A stretch of 9,397 bases of DNA from Pseudomonadota bacterium (GCA_023387555.1 JAEWHY010000181.1:1-9397); one strand, 5' to 3'; shown: positions 1 to 6,742, counted from the first letter of the stretch. Made by a program: numbers and translations. Notes: generated by a model not told the origin, from the letters alone.

Positions 1-2
1 AT

Positions 3-1031
3 GCGCACGGCCAGTCCGACGCCATCGAGCACGTCACCCATTCGATCTGCACGTTGGAATTCGAGGACCACAAGCCGCTCTACGATTGGCTGATCGAAAA
101 CCTGCCGGTGCCGTCGCGGCCGCGGCAGTATGAATTCGCGCGGCTGAACCTGAGCTACACGGTGCTGTCCAAGCGGGTGCTGAACCGGCTGGTGCAGGAC
201 AAGCATGTGGCCGGCTGGGACGATCCGCGGATGCCGACGCTTGCCGGCCTGCGCCGGCGCGGCGTGCCGCCCGCCGCGCTACGCGATTTCGTCAAGCGCA
301 TCGGCGTCGCCAAGGCCAACAGCGTGGTCGATATCGCGATGCTGGATTTCTCGATCCGAGAGACCCTGAACAAGACCGCGCAGCGCCGCATGGCGGTGCT
401 GCGGCCGCTGAAGGTCGTCATCGAGAATTATCCGGAAGGTCAGAGCGAGGAGCTCGAAGCCGTCAATCATCCCGACGATCCGAATGCCGGCACGCGCAAG
501 CTTCGCTTCGGCCGCGAAATCTTCATCGAGCAGGACGACTTCATGGAGAATCCGCCGAAGAAGTTCTTCCGGCTGTCTCCGGGATCCGAGGTGCGGCTGC
601 GCTATGCCTATTTCATCACCTGCCGCGAGGTGAAGAAGAACGCGGCCGGCGAGATCGTCGAACTGCGCTGCACCTATGATCCGGCCACCAAGGGCGGCAA
701 TGCGCCCGACGGCCGCAAGGTCAAGGCGACGATCCACTGGGTTTCGGCGGCCGACGCGGTCCCCGCCGAAGTGCGGATCTACAATCCGCTGTTCAGCAAG
801 CCCGACCCCGACCCGGCCAATTTCGTGGCCGAACTCAATCCGAATTCGCTCGAGGTGCTGCCGGACGCCATGGTCGAGCCGGCCGTCGCTTCGGAGGATT
901 CGACCGAGCCGGTACAGTTCGAACGCCAGGGCTATTTCGTCCGCGACCGCGATTCCGTGCCGGGCCGTCCGGTGTTCAGCCGGACCATCGGACTGCGCGA
1001 TACCTGGGCGAAGGTCTCGGCAGGCGCCTGA
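3..1031 (+). CDS. glnS: Glutaminyl-tRNA synthetase (glutamine--tRNA ligase), 3' part; 5' end outside window
   Basis: Class I aminoacyl-tRNA synthetase that charges tRNA-Gln with glutamine in the cytoplasm using ATP. The open frame runs from the first bases of the window (AHGQSDAIEHVTHSICTLEF...) to a TGA, giving 342 visible residues of the roughly 555 expected; the HIGH motif and most of the Rossmann fold lie upstream. Seen: the KMSKS-type loop as VLSKR (162-176), then the GlnRS block DKHVAGWDDPRMPTLAGLRRRG, and the anticodon-binding beta-barrels with DGRKVKATIHWVSAA and the terminal GLRDTWAKV, all close to E. coli GlnS as I remember it. It ends directly after that motif, so there is no C-terminal YqeY-like domain. 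A TTG at 54 is only an internal in-frame codon, not a start. It reads towards comEC, 49 bp away, on the same strand. Identification is very secure. Confidence 0.96.
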   Translation, partial: AHGQSDAIEHVTHSICTLEFEDHKPLYDWLIENLPVPSRPRQYEFARLNLSYTVLSKRVLNRLVQDKHVAGWDDPRMPTLAGLRRRGVPPAALRDFVKRIGVAKANSVVDIAMLDFSIRETLNKTAQRRMAVLRPLKVVIENYPEGQSEELEAVNHPDDPNAGTRKLRFGREIFIEQDDFMENPPKKFFRLSPGSEVRLRYAYFITCREVKKNAAGEIVELRCTYDPATKGGNAPDGRKVKATIHWVSAADAVPAEVRIYNPLFSKPDPDPANFVAELNPNSLEVLPDAMVEPAVASEDSTEPVQFERQGYFVRDRDSVPGRPVFSRTIGLRDTWAKVSAGA

Positions 1032-1050
1032 TCGCAATCTGATGTAATAT

Positions 1051-1077
1051 CCCGCCTCGGTTGTGTGCCGGGGCGGG
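1051..1077 (+). terminator. GC-rich hairpin between glnS and comEC (terminator-like, no U-tract)
   Basis: Arms CCCGCCTCGG (1051-1060) and CCGGGGCGGG (1068-1077) pair over ten positions (nine Watson-Crick, one G-U) around a 7-nt loop. It begins 19 bp after the glnS stop and ends 3 nt before the comEC ATG. There is no T-run after the stem, so it is not a textbook intrinsic terminator. It may act as a 3' stabiliser or Rho-assisted terminator for glnS, and it contains the only GGGG-type ribosome binding sequence available to comEC. The structure is seen directly; the function is inferred. Confidence 0.45.
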
Positions 1078-1080
1078 CTC

Positions 1081-3390
1081 ATGGCGCGTGAGGGCGATCC
1101 GAAAGGCCGTGCGCGGGCAGGGGCGCGTACTGGCGCACGCACGGGCGCACGGACTTGGCCGCTTGGCGAGCGTGCCCGCGGCGGCTTGCAGGATTCGTCC
1201 GGCGTTCTTTCGGCCTTTGCGCAGAGCGCTGGCGCGCGGATCGGCGACTGGATTGCCAGCGACATAGCGCCCGGCCGGCTGGTCCCCTGGCTGCCGATCG
1301 CGTTTGCCCTTGGCGTCATCCTTTATTTCGCCGCGGATCGTGAGCCGCTGCTGTGGGCCGCCGTGTTGGCGAGCATCATTGCCTTGGTGCTGAGCGTCGC
1401 AGCGCGCGCGAGTCCGATCGGCTTTCCGCTGACGGTCGCGGCCACTGCGATTGCGCTCGGCTTTACGCTCGCGACCTGGAAGACCGCCCGGATCGCGCAT
1501 CCGATCCTGACCACGCCGGCATTCAATGTCACGATGTCGGGCTTCGTCGAAACCCGCGAGGAGCGCGAGCGCAGCGACCGGATCGTGATCCGCGTCCACG
1601 CGATGAGCGGCGCGCGACCCGACATCAAGCTCGAACGCGTCCGCGTGTCGGTGCGTAAAGGGACCGCCCCGCCGGTTGCCGCCTTCGTCGAATTGCGGGC
1701 GCGCCTTCATCCGCCATTATCGCCGCTGCGCCCCGGCGGCTACGACTTCGCCCGCGATCATTATTTCCAGCGGCTCGGCGCCACCGGCTTCGTGCTGGGA
1801 TCGGTGCGGCAGCTGACACCACCCGAGTCTCCCGGACTATGGCTGCGCTACGCGGCATCGATTGCATCGCTGCGCGATGCCATCGATGCTCGCATTCGCG
1901 CGGCGCTGCCCGGCGACAAGGGCGCCATCGCATCCGCGCTGATCACCGGCAAGCGGGACGCGATCACGGCCCCGGTGAACGAGGCGATGTATGTCTCGAG
2001 CCTCGCGCATGTGCTGTCGATCTCCGGCTATCACATGGCGCTGGTCGCCGGCATCGCGTTCTTTGTCTTCCGCGCCGGATTGGCGCTGTCGCCGCCGATC
2101 GCCACCCGTTACCCGATCAAGAAATGGGCGGCAGTTGCGGCTCTCGTCATGGCGGCGTTCTATCTTCTCCTCTCGGGCGCCGAAGTCGCGACCCAGCGCG
2201 CCTTCATCATGACCGCGATCGTGCTGATCGGCGTGATGTTCGACCGGCCGGCGCTCACGCTGCGCACCATCTGTGTCGCAGCGCTTGTCTTGCTCGCAAT
2301 CGCGCCCGAATCCATCGTGCATCCGAGCTTTCAGATGTCGTTCGCGGCGACGCTTGCGTTGATCGCAGTTTATGAGCGCGGCCTGCCATGGATGTCGGCC
2401 GAGCCTGGAACGCCGCTTGCCGCGCGCATCGCCTTGTGGGGCGGCCGCGAAGTCACGGCGCTGGTGCTGGCGTCGATGGTGGCGGGCGCTGCCACGACGT
2501 TGTTCGCCGCCTATCATTTTCATCGGCTTGCGCCGTATGGCGTGCTGTCCAACCTGCTGGCGATGCCGGTGATCTCGCTCATCGTCATGCCAGCCGGGTT
2601 GCTTGGGCTCGGCACATTGGCCTTCGGTTTCGACCGGCCGTTCTGGTGGCTGATGGGAGAGGGCATCGACTGGGTCATCACGGTTGCGACCTGGGTCACG
2701 AGCCTGCCAGGCGCGGTCGGACGGATCTCGGCCTTCGGTCCGGGCACGCTGCTGATCGGGACTGCCGCAATCGTGGTGATGTGCCTCTTGCGATCGCCGC
2801 TGCGCTGGACCGGTGCCGTGCTGCTCGCCTTGTGCGTGGCGTCGGCCTGGACCTCGCCGCGCCCGGATATCCTGGTGTCGGCGGATGCCGGCATGGTGGC
2901 AGTGCGCGACGCAGACGGAACCTTGCGGCTGATGGCGACGCGCCGTGACGGCTTTGCCCTGCGGCAATGGCTTGCGGCCGATGGCGATGCCAGACCCGAG
3001 ACCGACGATTCGCTCAATCGCGGCGTCGCCTGCGATCAGAGCGGATGCGTGGTGCGTCTACCGGACGGCCGCGCCGTCGCGCTCTCGCAAACCGCCGAAG
3101 CGATGATCGAGGATTGCGAGATGGCGGCCGTTGTGGTGACAGGGCGCAACGCGTTGCCGAATTGCGATGCGATCCTCATCGACCGGCAAATGGTCCGCGA
3201 GCGCGGGGCCATTGCCATCAGGCTGGAGCGGGGCGCCTTCGTCCTCGAGGCCGCGCGCCCGCCGACCTATGAGCGGCCCTGGACTCGCAACACGGCCGCA
3301 TCAGCCGCGCCAGCTTCGCGCCCGGTCCGGGCGCCTGACGCGACGCCGCGACCGTCCGATCTCGAAGCCGATGATGGCGGTGGTCAGTAG
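1081..3390 (+). CDS. comEC: ComEC/Rec2-family DNA-uptake channel protein
   Basis: Polytopic inner-membrane protein of the ComEC/Rec2 family, which carries single-stranded DNA across the cytoplasmic membrane in natural transformation. 769 aa from the ATG at 1081; a GTG at 1063 would add six residues but lies in a hairpin loop, so ATG is preferred. Order: basic low-complexity N-terminus with three GART repeats (about 14-25); three hydrophobic segments (about 67-132); a beta-rich soluble DUF4131/OB-like domain (about 140-245) with RPGGYDFARD; the competence domain (about 285-570) with the signature HVLSISGYHMALVAG (310-324) and many hydrophobic helices; a last helix (about 577-590); then a soluble C-terminal region (591-769). 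That last region has no histidine, so the HxHxDH metallo-beta-lactamase motif of Firmicute ComEC is absent, but it has Cys651, 656, 679 and 695. The stop overlaps convergent lexA. Whether this organism is competent cannot be told from this gene alone. Confidence 0.93.
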   Translation: MAREGDPKGRARAGARTGARTGARTWPLGERARGGLQDSSGVLSAFAQSAGARIGDWIASDIAPGRLVPWLPIAFALGVILYFAADREPLLWAAVLASIIALVLSVAARASPIGFPLTVAATAIALGFTLATWKTARIAHPILTTPAFNVTMSGFVETREERERSDRIVIRVHAMSGARPDIKLERVRVSVRKGTAPPVAAFVELRARLHPPLSPLRPGGYDFARDHYFQRLGATGFVLGSVRQLTPPESPGLWLRYAASIASLRDAIDARIRAALPGDKGAIASALITGKRDAITAPVNEAMYVSSLAHVLSISGYHMALVAGIAFFVFRAGLALSPPIATRYPIKKWAAVAALVMAAFYLLLSGAEVATQRAFIMTAIVLIGVMFDRPALTLRTICVAALVLLAIAPESIVHPSFQMSFAATLALIAVYERGLPWMSAEPGTPLAARIALWGGREVTALVLASMVAGAATTLFAAYHFHRLAPYGVLSNLLAMPVISLIVMPAGLLGLGTLAFGFDRPFWWLMGEGIDWVITVATWVTSLPGAVGRISAFGPGTLLIGTAAIVVMCLLRSPLRWTGAVLLALCVASAWTSPRPDILVSADAGMVAVRDADGTLRLMATRRDGFALRQWLAADGDARPETDDSLNRGVACDQSGCVVRLPDGRAVALSQTAEAMIEDCEMAAVVVTGRNALPNCDAILIDRQMVRERGAIAIRLERGAFVLEAARPPTYERPWTRNTAASAAPASRPVRAPDATPRPSDLEADDGGGQ
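1120..1155 (+). repeat. Three 12-bp in-frame tandem repeats (GART x3) at the 5' end of comEC
   Basis: Three consecutive 12-nt units, GGGGCGCGTACT, GGCGCACGCACG and GGCGCACGGACT, each encode Gly-Ala-Arg-Thr in the cytoplasmic N-terminal tail of ComEC. The amino acids are identical while the third codon positions differ, so the units have diverged since duplication or are held by protein-level selection. Copy number could vary between strains without breaking the frame. Confidence 0.7.
3318..3334. other. GC-rich perfect inverted repeat inside the 3' end of comEC, downstream of lexA
   Basis: GCGCCCGG and CCGGGCGC flank a single T, which would fold as a 6-bp GC stem with a 5-nt loop. It lies inside the comEC reading frame, 49 bp past the lexA stop as read from lexA. 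There is no T-run on either side, so a role as lexA terminator is only a guess; it could equally be chance in GC-rich coding DNA. Confidence 0.25.
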
Positions 3391-4082
3391 CGCCGCAGCA
3401 GCCCGACCAGCTTGCCCTGGATGCGCACGCGGGTCGGCGGCAGGATTCGCACCTCATAAGCCGTGTTGGCGGGCTCGAGCGCAATCGAAGCGCCGCGCCG
3501 GCGGAAGCGCTTCAGCGTCGCTTCCTCGTCGTCGATCAGAGCCACCACGATGTCGCCGGTGTCGGCCGCTTCCGATTTGCGGATCAGCACCGTGTCGCCA
3601 TCCAGAATGCCGGCGTCGATCATCGAATCGCCGCGCACTTCCAGCGCGAAATGTTCGCCCGGAGACAGCATCTCCGGCGGCACATTCATGGTGTGGCTCT
3701 TGCTCTGGATCGCTTCGATCGGCGTGCCCGCAGCGATGCGGCCCATCACCGGGATCGCGACCGGGCGGCCGCCTTCATCTTCCGAGACCGTTCGCACGCG
3801 TCCGAGATTGCCTTCGATCACGCTCGGGGTGAAGCCGCCGCGGCGGACGTTGCTGGCCTGGTTGGCTGACTCGGGCAGCTTGATCACTTCGATGGCGCGC
3901 GCGCGATTGGGCAGGCGGCGAATGAAGCCGCGCTCCTCGAGCGCGGTGATCAGCCGATGGATCCCCGACTTGGAACGCAGGTCGAGTGCGTCCTTCATCT
4001 CGTCGAAGGAGGGCGGAACGCCGGCTTCCTTCAGGCGCTCGTTGATGAAACGCAGAAGCTCGAACTGCTTGCGGGTTAGCAT
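3384..4082 (-). CDS. lexA: LexA SOS-response repressor
   Basis: Transcriptional repressor of the DNA-damage (SOS) regulon; activated RecA triggers self-cleavage. 232 aa, the length usual for alphaproteobacterial LexA (about 30 longer than E. coli). An N-terminal winged helix-turn-helix (about 1-67; MLTRKQFELLRFI..., PPSFDEM, GIHRLITALEERGFIRRL) is followed by a linker and an S24 peptidase domain. The scissile bond is Ala118-Gly119 in GRIAAGTP; the catalytic dyad is Ser153 (GDSMIDAGILDGD) and Lys191 (ATLKRF). The ATG at 4080-4082 is preceded by GGGGAG eight nt upstream. Its promoter region carries a GTTC-N7-GTTC SOS box, so autorepression is expected. The stop overlaps the convergent comEC stop by 7 bp. 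It follows moeA on the same strand but has its own 133-bp upstream region. The identification is very secure. Confidence 0.98.
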   Translation of the reverse strand: MLTRKQFELLRFINERLKEAGVPPSFDEMKDALDLRSKSGIHRLITALEERGFIRRLPNRARAIEVIKLPESANQASNVRRGGFTPSVIEGNLGRVRTVSEDEGGRPVAIPVMGRIAAGTPIEAIQSKSHTMNVPPEMLSPGEHFALEVRGDSMIDAGILDGDTVLIRKSEAADTGDIVVALIDDEEATLKRFRRRGASIALEPANTAYEVRILPPTRVRIQGKLVGLLRRY

Positions 4083-4090
4083 TCAGGTGT

Positions 4091-4096
4091 CTCCCC
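4091..4096 (-). promoter_or_regulatory. Ribosome binding site of lexA
   Basis: Read on the minus strand this is GGGGAG, eight nt before the lexA ATG. It is the clearest Shine-Dalgarno sequence in the window and fixes the lexA start. Confidence 0.7.
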
Positions 4097-4147
4097 GGCC
4101 AGCATCCCGATTGCGCCTGCAAACCCTAGGGATGCGAAACAAATCAT

Positions 4148-4166
4148 GAACATACACTATATGTTC
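4148..4166. promoter_or_regulatory. Inverted repeat sharing a half-site with the lexA SOS box
   Basis: GAACATA (4148-4154) and TATGTTC (4160-4166) are perfect 7-bp inverted arms around CACTA. The right arm contains the GTTC that is also the left half of the SOS box, giving three GAAC/GTTC half-sites in 30 bp. It could be a second LexA contact or another regulator's site. The repeat is seen directly; its use is inferred. Confidence 0.5.
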
Positions 4167-4182
4167 GATATGTGTTCCGCAA
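4156..4182 (-). promoter_or_regulatory. Candidate lexA promoter
   Basis: On the minus strand, TTGCGG (4177-4182) and TATAGT (4156-4161) resemble -35 and -10 hexamers with a 15-bp spacer, shorter than the ideal 17. Transcription would start near 4148, leaving a leader of about 65 nt before the lexA ATG. The SOS box fills the spacer, as expected for a promoter that LexA shuts off. The stretch is AT-rich compared with the surrounding coding DNA. No start site can be proven from sequence alone. Confidence 0.5.
4163..4177. promoter_or_regulatory. LexA operator (SOS box), GTTC-N7-GTTC
   Basis: GTTC GATATGT GTTC on the plus strand (GAAC-N7-GAAC as read from lexA). This exactly matches the direct-repeat SOS box described for alphaproteobacteria such as Rhodobacter and Rhizobium, and differs from the E. 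coli CTGT-N8-ACAG type. Its position between the candidate -35 and -10 of lexA supports autoregulation. Confidence 0.85.
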
Positions 4183-4215
4183 CCCCTTAATTAAGAGTGA
4201 AGAAAAGTTCCAGCG

Positions 4216-5427
4216 CTAACGGGGGAGCCGGAGGATGGTGCAAGGGGAACCCGCGCCCGCCCGGGGCGCGTGCGGCTCGCGCAGCACGAGGCAATCGGCT
4301 TCCGCCAGCACCCGCGTCATCGACGAATCCTGGAGCGGAAACGGCGTTGCGACCAGCGCGCCGCGCGAGGAGAACGACAGACGCGCCCGCAGATAATCGG
4401 CGCGTTCGTCGTTCTCGGGCAGGTCGGAGCCGAGCAGGGCATTCTCGGGCGCGACCGTGGTGTCGGCGCGTCCGCTCAGGGTGCGAAGGAGCGGCAGCAG
4501 GAACAGGAACGCGCAGACGAAGGCCGAGACCGGATTCCCGGGAAGCCCGAGGACGTGGATCGGACCGAGTCGTCCATGCATCAGCGGGCGGCCAGGACGC
4601 ATGGCGATTTTCCAGAACGACAGATCCATGCCTTCGGCGGTCAGCGCCTGCTGCACCAGATCGTAGTCGCCGACCGAAGCGCCGCCCATGGTGACGAGCA
4701 CATCGACCCGCCGGGTCCGCGCGTTCTGGATCGCGGCGACCGTATCGGCGATGTTGTCGCGCGCGATGCCAAGGTCGGTGACGTCGGCGCCTTCCTGGCG
4801 GGCCAGCGCCGCGACCGAAAAGCCGTTGGAATAGACGATCTGGCCGGGGCCGGGCTGTTGTCCCGGCATCACGAGTTCGTCGCCGGTGGCGAGGAGGGCC
4901 AGCCGTGGCCTGCGATGCACCGGCAGCAGCGGATGATTCATCGCGGCGGCCAGGCCTACGTCGCGTCCGGTGAGAACGCGGCCGCGGGCGAGCAGGGGGT
5001 CGCCGGTTTTGAAATCCAGCCCGGCGGCGCGGATATGACGGCCCTTCTGCGGCACCGAGGCGATGACGACAGTGTCGCCATCACGCTGCGTCTGCTCCTG
5101 GACCACGATGGTGTCGGCGCCGGCGGGCAGTTCGCCGCCGGTGAAGATCCGCACCGCCTGTCCGGCCTGCACCTCGCCCTCGAACGGCCGACCGGCTGCG
5201 ACTTCACCGATGACCGTGAGCTTGGTCGGCGCGCTGGTCACGTCCCCGGCGCGGATCGCATAGCCGTCCATCGCCGACACATCGGCGGGCGGCTGGGTCC
5301 GCAGCGCGCGCACGTCCTCGGCGAGCACCCGGCGCACCGCCTCCGCCACCGGGATGCGCTCCAGCGGCAGCGCGCTCGCCTGCGCGAGCACCCGTTGCAG
5401 CGCATCGGCGACGGGCAGGAGCGCCAT
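4216..5427 (-). CDS. moeA: Molybdopterin molybdenumtransferase MoeA
   Basis: Cytoplasmic enzyme that inserts molybdate into adenylylated molybdopterin to form the active molybdenum cofactor. 403 aa, close to E. coli MoeA (411). N-terminal MoeA domains carry SAMDGYA (51-57) and the loop TGGELPAGADTIVVQE (96-111); the central MogA-like fold has TGDEL (181-185), SNG (200-202), MGGASVGDYD (247-256), KIAMRPGRP (273-281) and GLPGNPVSA (294-302); a C-terminal beta domain (about 325-403) follows. The ATG is three nt after the moaC TAG, so the two are probably translationally coupled. It is the last gene of the trp-moa unit before the lexA promoter. The family is certain. Whether a separate MogA-type adenylyltransferase exists cannot be seen here. 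Confidence 0.96.
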   Translation of the reverse strand: MALLPVADALQRVLAQASALPLERIPVAEAVRRVLAEDVRALRTQPPADVSAMDGYAIRAGDVTSAPTKLTVIGEVAAGRPFEGEVQAGQAVRIFTGGELPAGADTIVVQEQTQRDGDTVVIASVPQKGRHIRAAGLDFKTGDPLLARGRVLTGRDVGLAAAMNHPLLPVHRRPRLALLATGDELVMPGQQPGPGQIVYSNGFSVAALARQEGADVTDLGIARDNIADTVAAIQNARTRRVDVLVTMGGASVGDYDLVQQALTAEGMDLSFWKIAMRPGRPLMHGRLGPIHVLGLPGNPVSAFVCAFLFLLPLLRTLSGRADTTVAPENALLGSDLPENDERADYLRARLSFSSRGALVATPFPLQDSSMTRVLAEADCLVLREPHAPRAGAGSPCTILRLPR

Positions 5428-5430
5428 GGC

Positions 5431-5916
5431 CTAATGTTCCGCGCGATAGGGACCGGACTTGCCGCCGGTCTTTTCGACCAGGTGGATGCCCTCGATCCGC
5501 ATGCCGCGCTCGGCGGCCTTGACCATGTCGTAGATCGTCAGACAGGCGACGCTGACGGCGGTGAGCGCTTCCATTTCGACGCCGGTCTGTCCGGTGACCT
5601 TCACGATGGCGCGCACCAGGATTCCCGGAAGTGAGGTGTCCGGCGTGAGTTCGACGGTGACCTGCGACAGCGCCAGCGGATGACAGAGCGGGATCAGTTC
5701 GTGCGTGCGCTTGGCGGCCATGATGCCGGCGATCCGGGCGGTGCCCAGCACGTCGCCCTTCTTGGCATTGCCCGACACCACGAGATCGAGCGTTTCAGGG
5801 GTCATGATCACGCGGCCTTCGGCGAGGGCGACGCGCGTGGTCGCCGCTTTGCCCGAGACATCGACCATATGGGCTTCGCCCGATGCACCGAGATGCGTGA
5901 GGACCTTGTCCGTCAT
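5431..5916 (-). CDS. moaC: Cyclic pyranopterin monophosphate synthase MoaC
   Basis: Second enzyme of molybdenum-cofactor synthesis: it turns the MoaA product, 3',8-cyclo-7,8-dihydro-GTP, into cyclic pyranopterin monophosphate. 161 aa, the same size as E. coli MoaC. Motifs seen: HMVDVSGK (16-23), KKGDVLGTARIAGIMAAKRT (52-71), LCHPL (77-81), TGVEMEALTAVSVACLTIYD (111-130) and EKTGGKSG (148-155). Lys53, His79, Asp130 and Lys133 sit two residues after the E. coli active-site Lys51, His77, Asp128 and Lys131, so it should be active. The start is three nt past the trpC TGA and the stop three nt before moeA. moaA and the molybdopterin synthase genes are not nearby. Confidence 0.97.
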   Translation of the reverse strand: MTDKVLTHLGASGEAHMVDVSGKAATTRVALAEGRVIMTPETLDLVVSGNAKKGDVLGTARIAGIMAAKRTHELIPLCHPLALSQVTVELTPDTSLPGILVRAIVKVTGQTGVEMEALTAVSVACLTIYDMVKAAERGMRIEGIHLVEKTGGKSGPYRAEH

Positions 5917-5919
5917 CGG

Positions 5920-6735
5920 TCAACCCGCCGCGGCTTTGATCTGCGGCCGCGCCAGCAGGGTGCGGGTCGCCTCGGCAACATCGTCCGCGCGCATCAGGCT
6001 CTCGCCGATCAGGAAAGTGGAGATACCGGCATCGGACAGGGAGGCCAGATCGGCCGGCGTGAAGATGCCGCTCTCGCCGACGATCAGCCGGTCCCGCGGC
6101 ACATGCGGCGCGAGCTTGCGGCTGACATCCAGCGAGGTCTCGAAGGTGCGCAGGTTGCGGTTGTTGATGCCGATCAGGCGCGACTTGAGCCGGGTCGCGC
6201 GTTCCAGTTCGGCCTCGTCATGGACTTCGATCAGCGCGTCCATGCCATAGCCGGTCGCGGCCGCTTCGAGATCCTGCGCGGTCGCGTCGTCGACCGCGGC
6301 CATGATGATGAGGATGCAATCGGCGCCCCAGGCCCGCGCCTGCGCGACCTGATACGGATCGAACATGAAATCCTTGCGCAGGGCGGGGAGGGACGTTGCG
6401 CCCCGCGCTTGTGTCAGGAATTCCGGCCGGCCCTGGAACGAGGGCGCGTCCGTCAGCACCGACAGGCAGGCGGCGCCGCCCGCTTCGTAAGCCTTCGCGA
6501 TCGCCACCGGATCGAAATCGGCGCGGATCAAACCCTTCGACGGGCTCGCCTTCTTCACCTCGGCGATCAGCGCGTATTGCCCGGCCGCATGCTTGCGTTC
6601 GATCGCCATGGCGAAACCGCGTACCGCCGGCGCCGATTGCGCGGCGCGATCGAGCGCAGCGGCGCTCACCTCGCGCTTTGCGGCCGCGATCTCCTCGCGC
6701 TTGTAGTCCTCGATCTTCTTCAGGATATCGGCCAT
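5920..6735 (-). CDS. trpC: Indole-3-glycerol phosphate synthase
   Basis: (beta/alpha)8-barrel enzyme of tryptophan synthesis that closes the indole ring, turning carboxyphenylamino-deoxyribulose phosphate into indole-3-glycerol phosphate with loss of CO2. 271 aa, a monofunctional TrpC with no fused TrpF domain. Catalytic residues are in place: Glu59 and Lys61 in AEVKKASPSKG, Lys121 in LRKDF, Glu170 in IEVHD, Asn191 in GINNRN, and Glu221 in GESGI, aligning in order with Glu51, Lys53, Lys110, Glu159, Asn180 and Glu210 of the Sulfolobus enzyme. The start is seven nt after the trpD stop. The ATG context (GGTGAG six nt upstream) is acceptable. Function is secure. Confidence 0.97.
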   Translation of the reverse strand: MADILKKIEDYKREEIAAAKREVSAAALDRAAQSAPAVRGFAMAIERKHAAGQYALIAEVKKASPSKGLIRADFDPVAIAKAYEAGGAACLSVLTDAPSFQGRPEFLTQARGATSLPALRKDFMFDPYQVAQARAWGADCILIIMAAVDDATAQDLEAAATGYGMDALIEVHDEAELERATRLKSRLIGINNRNLRTFETSLDVSRKLAPHVPRDRLIVGESGIFTPADLASLSDAGISTFLIGESLMRADDVAEATRTLLARPQIKAAAG

Positions 6736-6742
6736 TGGCGTC

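Noticed and set aside
1063..1080. GTG at 1063 as the comEC start
   Set aside because: It lies in the loop and 3' arm of a strong hairpin, has no ribosome binding site, and adds only six residues; the ATG at 1081 is simpler. It cannot be fully excluded.
279..1319. Long minus-strand open frame (346 aa) across glnS and the comEC start
   Set aside because: Antisense to two well-recognised genes, with Arg/Ala/His/Asp-rich composition typical of GC-rich shadow frames and no recognisable motif; it also crosses the glnS-comEC hairpin.
1837..2967. Minus-strand open frame of 376 aa inside comEC
   Set aside because: His/Arg/Asp/Gln-rich translation is the complement of membrane-helix codons; no independent support.
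4186..4195. CTTAATTAAG palindrome upstream of the lexA promoter
   Set aside because: Short AT-rich palindrome with no known regulator match and no paired copy; likely part of the AT-rich promoter surroundings.
4270..5634. Plus-strand open frame of 454 aa opposite moeA and moaC
   Set aside because: Complete overlap with two enzymes whose active-site motifs are intact on the other strand; Arg/Asp/His-rich translation with no fold signature.
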